Shown here one piece after another: positions 62,452 to 64,000 of a stretch of 64,000 bases of DNA. Numbering within the stretch: position 1 is the first letter of the stretch; each line of letters begins with the position of its first letter. A program made the position numbers and the translations under genes. Below the pieces are notes generated by a model that was not told the DNA's origin, ran no database searches, and saw only the letters and a list, made by a program, of their open reading frames with translations. The DNA is taken from the IMG/VR virus record IMGVR_UViG_3300042923_001459, positions 44,592 through 108,591 of that record. One strand, given 5' to 3'. Origin of the DNA: a virus.

Positions 62452-62820
62452 TTATGGACGATATGCTTTTGTAACTAATACTCTTAAAGCTTCTTTCATG
62501 AGACCTGTTAATTTTGATTCGTTCATGTCGAACGAAAATGGAATTTTAACCTTACCATATTCGATACTATGATGTCCAATTGAGATATAGTCACTATCCG
62601 AATAATCTTGGCCTAGTGTAATTTCATAATTATCAATTCTGATAATACTAAAGGTGAAAAATTTGATTTTGTCCTTGGGAAAAATCTCCAACAAATCTTT
62701 TTCAAAAGATTTAGCTACACCTTGCATAAACTCCTTAACTTCCCTTTCGCGGTCTAGTTTCGATTGACGAATGTTCGAAGCTAGTTTCTTACGTTCAATA
62801 ACATCTGCAAATGGATTCAT
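62452..62820 (-). CDS. Hypothetical protein
   Basis: 122 residues; basic coiled first 40 (KKLASNIRQSKLDREREVKE), then beta strands with YSDSDYISIGHHSIEYGKVK. Unknown. GAGAGC hairpin at its end. Confidence 0.83.
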   Translation of the reverse strand: MNPFADVIERKKLASNIRQSKLDREREVKEFMQGVAKSFEKDLLEIFPKDKIKFFTFSIIRIDNYEITLGQDYSDSDYISIGHHSIEYGKVKIPFSFDMNESKLTGLMKEALRVLVTKAYRP

Positions 62821-62863
62821 TTTAATTCCTCCAATGATTTAATTTGTATTACCTTATAGAATA

Positions 62864-62892
62864 ATTATATCACAGATTACTGTTTTTGTAAA
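62864..62892 (-). promoter_or_regulatory. Promoter of 62452-62820
   Basis: TTTACA-17-TATAAT, TGTGA. Confidence 0.95.
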
Positions 62893-62900
62893 CTGTTTTT

Positions 62901-63641
62901 TTAACATTCCGTTAATTCAACCATAGTTGTGATTTGAAGTTTATCTTCAAGAAATTCCATAAGTGCTTCAATTTGGCTAGCATATTCTTCTCTCTTCTCT
63001 CTATCATTGTTCATAAAGTCTGGTGTACGAATTTGATTAAGGAAATAAGAATCTATATCACTAACCTTTACCCAACTAGCAAGAATGCCGTTAGTGTGCC
63101 AATACTTCTTTGGACCTTTTCTAACATCTGGTAGACCAGAAAGTTTTATGTAGAGATATTCGCCAATGATCTTAGCATCAATATATTTTCTTTTCCAAGA
63201 CGACTTATACTCTTGTTCTTTCTTATGCATTAATTTGATAGCGTCCTTAATAACTGGCGGGTTAAGTATTTGAATTTTCTCTAACATAGAACGACTACAT
63301 TTCGTGGAGAGAGATTCAAGCACCTGTTCTCTTTCATCTTCAGTAAACGTACCCTCAATGAATTTAACAAGCATTTCATCTTTCTCAAGCTTTTCCTTCA
63401 TTTCCATGATAGCAATTTGAATAGCATGTTCTTCAGAGCCATAACGAGCATATTCACGGTGAGCATATGGACAACCTGAATCACAAGGTTTAAACATAAC
63501 ATCACAGCCACCAATAGAACAATAATAGATGCCGATGTCGGGTTTGGAGTTCATAGAAAAACCTTCATTCACTCGTACTTTTGTTTTATCTATATGTTTA
63601 GAATCAAGCTTGCTTCGTTCCGTCATCAAATACTTGTCCAT
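62901..63641 (-). CDS. Cysteine-rich hypothetical protein
   Basis: 246 residues. Near residue 40-60, YYCSIGGCDVMFKPCDSGCP holds four cysteines plus nearby His, likely a zinc site; the rest is charged helix with EKDEMLVKFIEGTFTEDERE. No family recognised. Confidence 0.83.
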   Translation of the reverse strand: MDKYLMTERSKLDSKHIDKTKVRVNEGFSMNSKPDIGIYYCSIGGCDVMFKPCDSGCPYAHREYARYGSEEHAIQIAIMEMKEKLEKDEMLVKFIEGTFTEDEREQVLESLSTKCSRSMLEKIQILNPPVIKDAIKLMHKKEQEYKSSWKRKYIDAKIIGEYLYIKLSGLPDVRKGPKKYWHTNGILASWVKVSDIDSYFLNQIRTPDFMNNDREKREEYASQIEALMEFLEDKLQITTMVELTEC

Positions 63642-63679
63642 AAAAAAACCTCCAATGTGATTAATTACCTTATAAGATA

Positions 63680-63708
63680 ATTATATCACGTATTGGAGGT
63701 TTTGTAAA
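63680..63708 (-). promoter_or_regulatory. Promoter of 62901-63641
   Basis: TTTACA-17-TATAAT; extension CGTGA. Confidence 0.95.
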
Positions 63709-63715
63709 CTGTTTT

Positions 63716-64000
63716 TTATCTTATTTTGAAAGGTTCAATGTTTAATCCAAGTTCTGCAATAATTTCATTTCTGCGTAATTTGTTATCATCCATAATGGGC
63801 GTATCAACGTATTCACGATATTTACGTGCCCATGTAACCCAAATTGGAAGAGTAAGCAAAATTGATTTCAATGTTTGATTACCGTCACCAGGCTTACTGC
63901 GCATTGCCACAGCCATGGTAGCTATTGATTCCTCTACCTCAAGATCAAAAGTAGACTGAACAAAGGCTATACAGTTTTCTTCACTTGGTTCTTGTTCAAC
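63716..64000 (-). CDS. Hypothetical protein (partial, N-terminus outside window)
   Basis: 94 C-terminal residues; the frame is open to the right edge, so the true start is beyond the window. EENCIAFVQSTFDLEVEESI then basic TLPIWVTWARKYREYVD. Unknown. Confidence 0.8.
   Translation of the reverse strand, partial: VEQEPSEENCIAFVQSTFDLEVEESIATMAVAMRSKPGDGNQTLKSILLTLPIWVTWARKYREYVDTPIMDDNKLRRNEIIAELGLNIEPFKIR

Noticed and set aside
29254-63708. CRISPR-like array from regularly repeated near-identical sequences
   Set aside because: The repeats are promoters separated by genes of variable length; no spacer structure.
1-64000. tRNA genes
   Set aside because: No cloverleaf-forming segment with a plausible T-loop was noticed by eye; a dedicated scan would be needed to exclude them.

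Overview
The window looks like a 64 kb piece of a very large, low-GC tailed phage of a Gram-positive host, most likely Bacillus or a relative. The phage assignment rests on a T4-type large terminase, a 5'-3' exonuclease, thymidylate kinase, an NlpC/P60 endolysin and very dense packing of small genes. The host guess rests on AAAGGAGG ribosome binding sites, sigma-A type promoters, TTG/GTG starts, an IDEAL-domain protein and a DUF4230-like lipoprotein-type exported protein. I cannot name the phage. Essentially every gene is on the minus strand, so transcription runs from high to low coordinates. No tRNA, rRNA, CRISPR array, transposase or integrase was seen.

Region 1 (1-14,500): enzymes and core phage functions in short operons separated by hairpin terminators: M16 peptidase (cut by the window edge), HAD 5'-nucleotidase, S-adenosylmethionine decarboxylase, a cytosolic subtilisin, large terminase, thymidylate kinase, an MmcB-like nuclease, FEN/5'-3' exonuclease, NAD kinase, a membrane-anchored 3D-domain protein, three zinc-knuckle/unknown genes and an XRE regulator.

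Region 2 (14,597-19,815): three consecutive genes that together encode ten GNAT-type acetyltransferase modules as tandem repeats (5 + 1 degenerate + 4). Upstream of them are a GC-rich leader, a small two-TM protein missed by ordinary length cut-offs, and a cluster of about nine CTATAGA palindromes that may be an origin or operator array; then the endolysin.

Region 3 (21,981-29,060): two adjacent paralogous gene arrays. Nine or so genes carry a short helix motif resembling DAYIVMxEL at the N-terminus followed by an alpha/beta domain; ten others carry the same motif at the C-terminus behind a C4 zinc finger. I regard this shared-motif double array as the best candidate for an undescribed system.

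Region 4 (29,250-64,000): a cassette zone of about 80 small genes, nearly every one with its own promoter of identical design (TTTACA, exactly 17 bases, TATAAT, then a conserved start of the transcript), its own strong ribosome binding site and usually its own terminator. It resembles, in logic, the host-takeover module of phage SPO1. Recognisable members are an exported trypsin-like protease, an HNH nuclease, a 2H phosphoesterase, an ADP-ribosylglycohydrolase, an IDEAL protein, a five-member SAP-like/SH3-like family and several zinc or membrane microproteins. Two cassettes have lost their genes and retain only promoter and Shine-Dalgarno. Six copies of a roughly 70-base element with a GGTAA...TTACC palindrome sit just upstream of some promoters, and one consensus promoter points the opposite way and probably makes a small RNA.

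Promoters, terminators and start choices are read directly from the sequence. Functions of most small genes are unknown and are described, not named.
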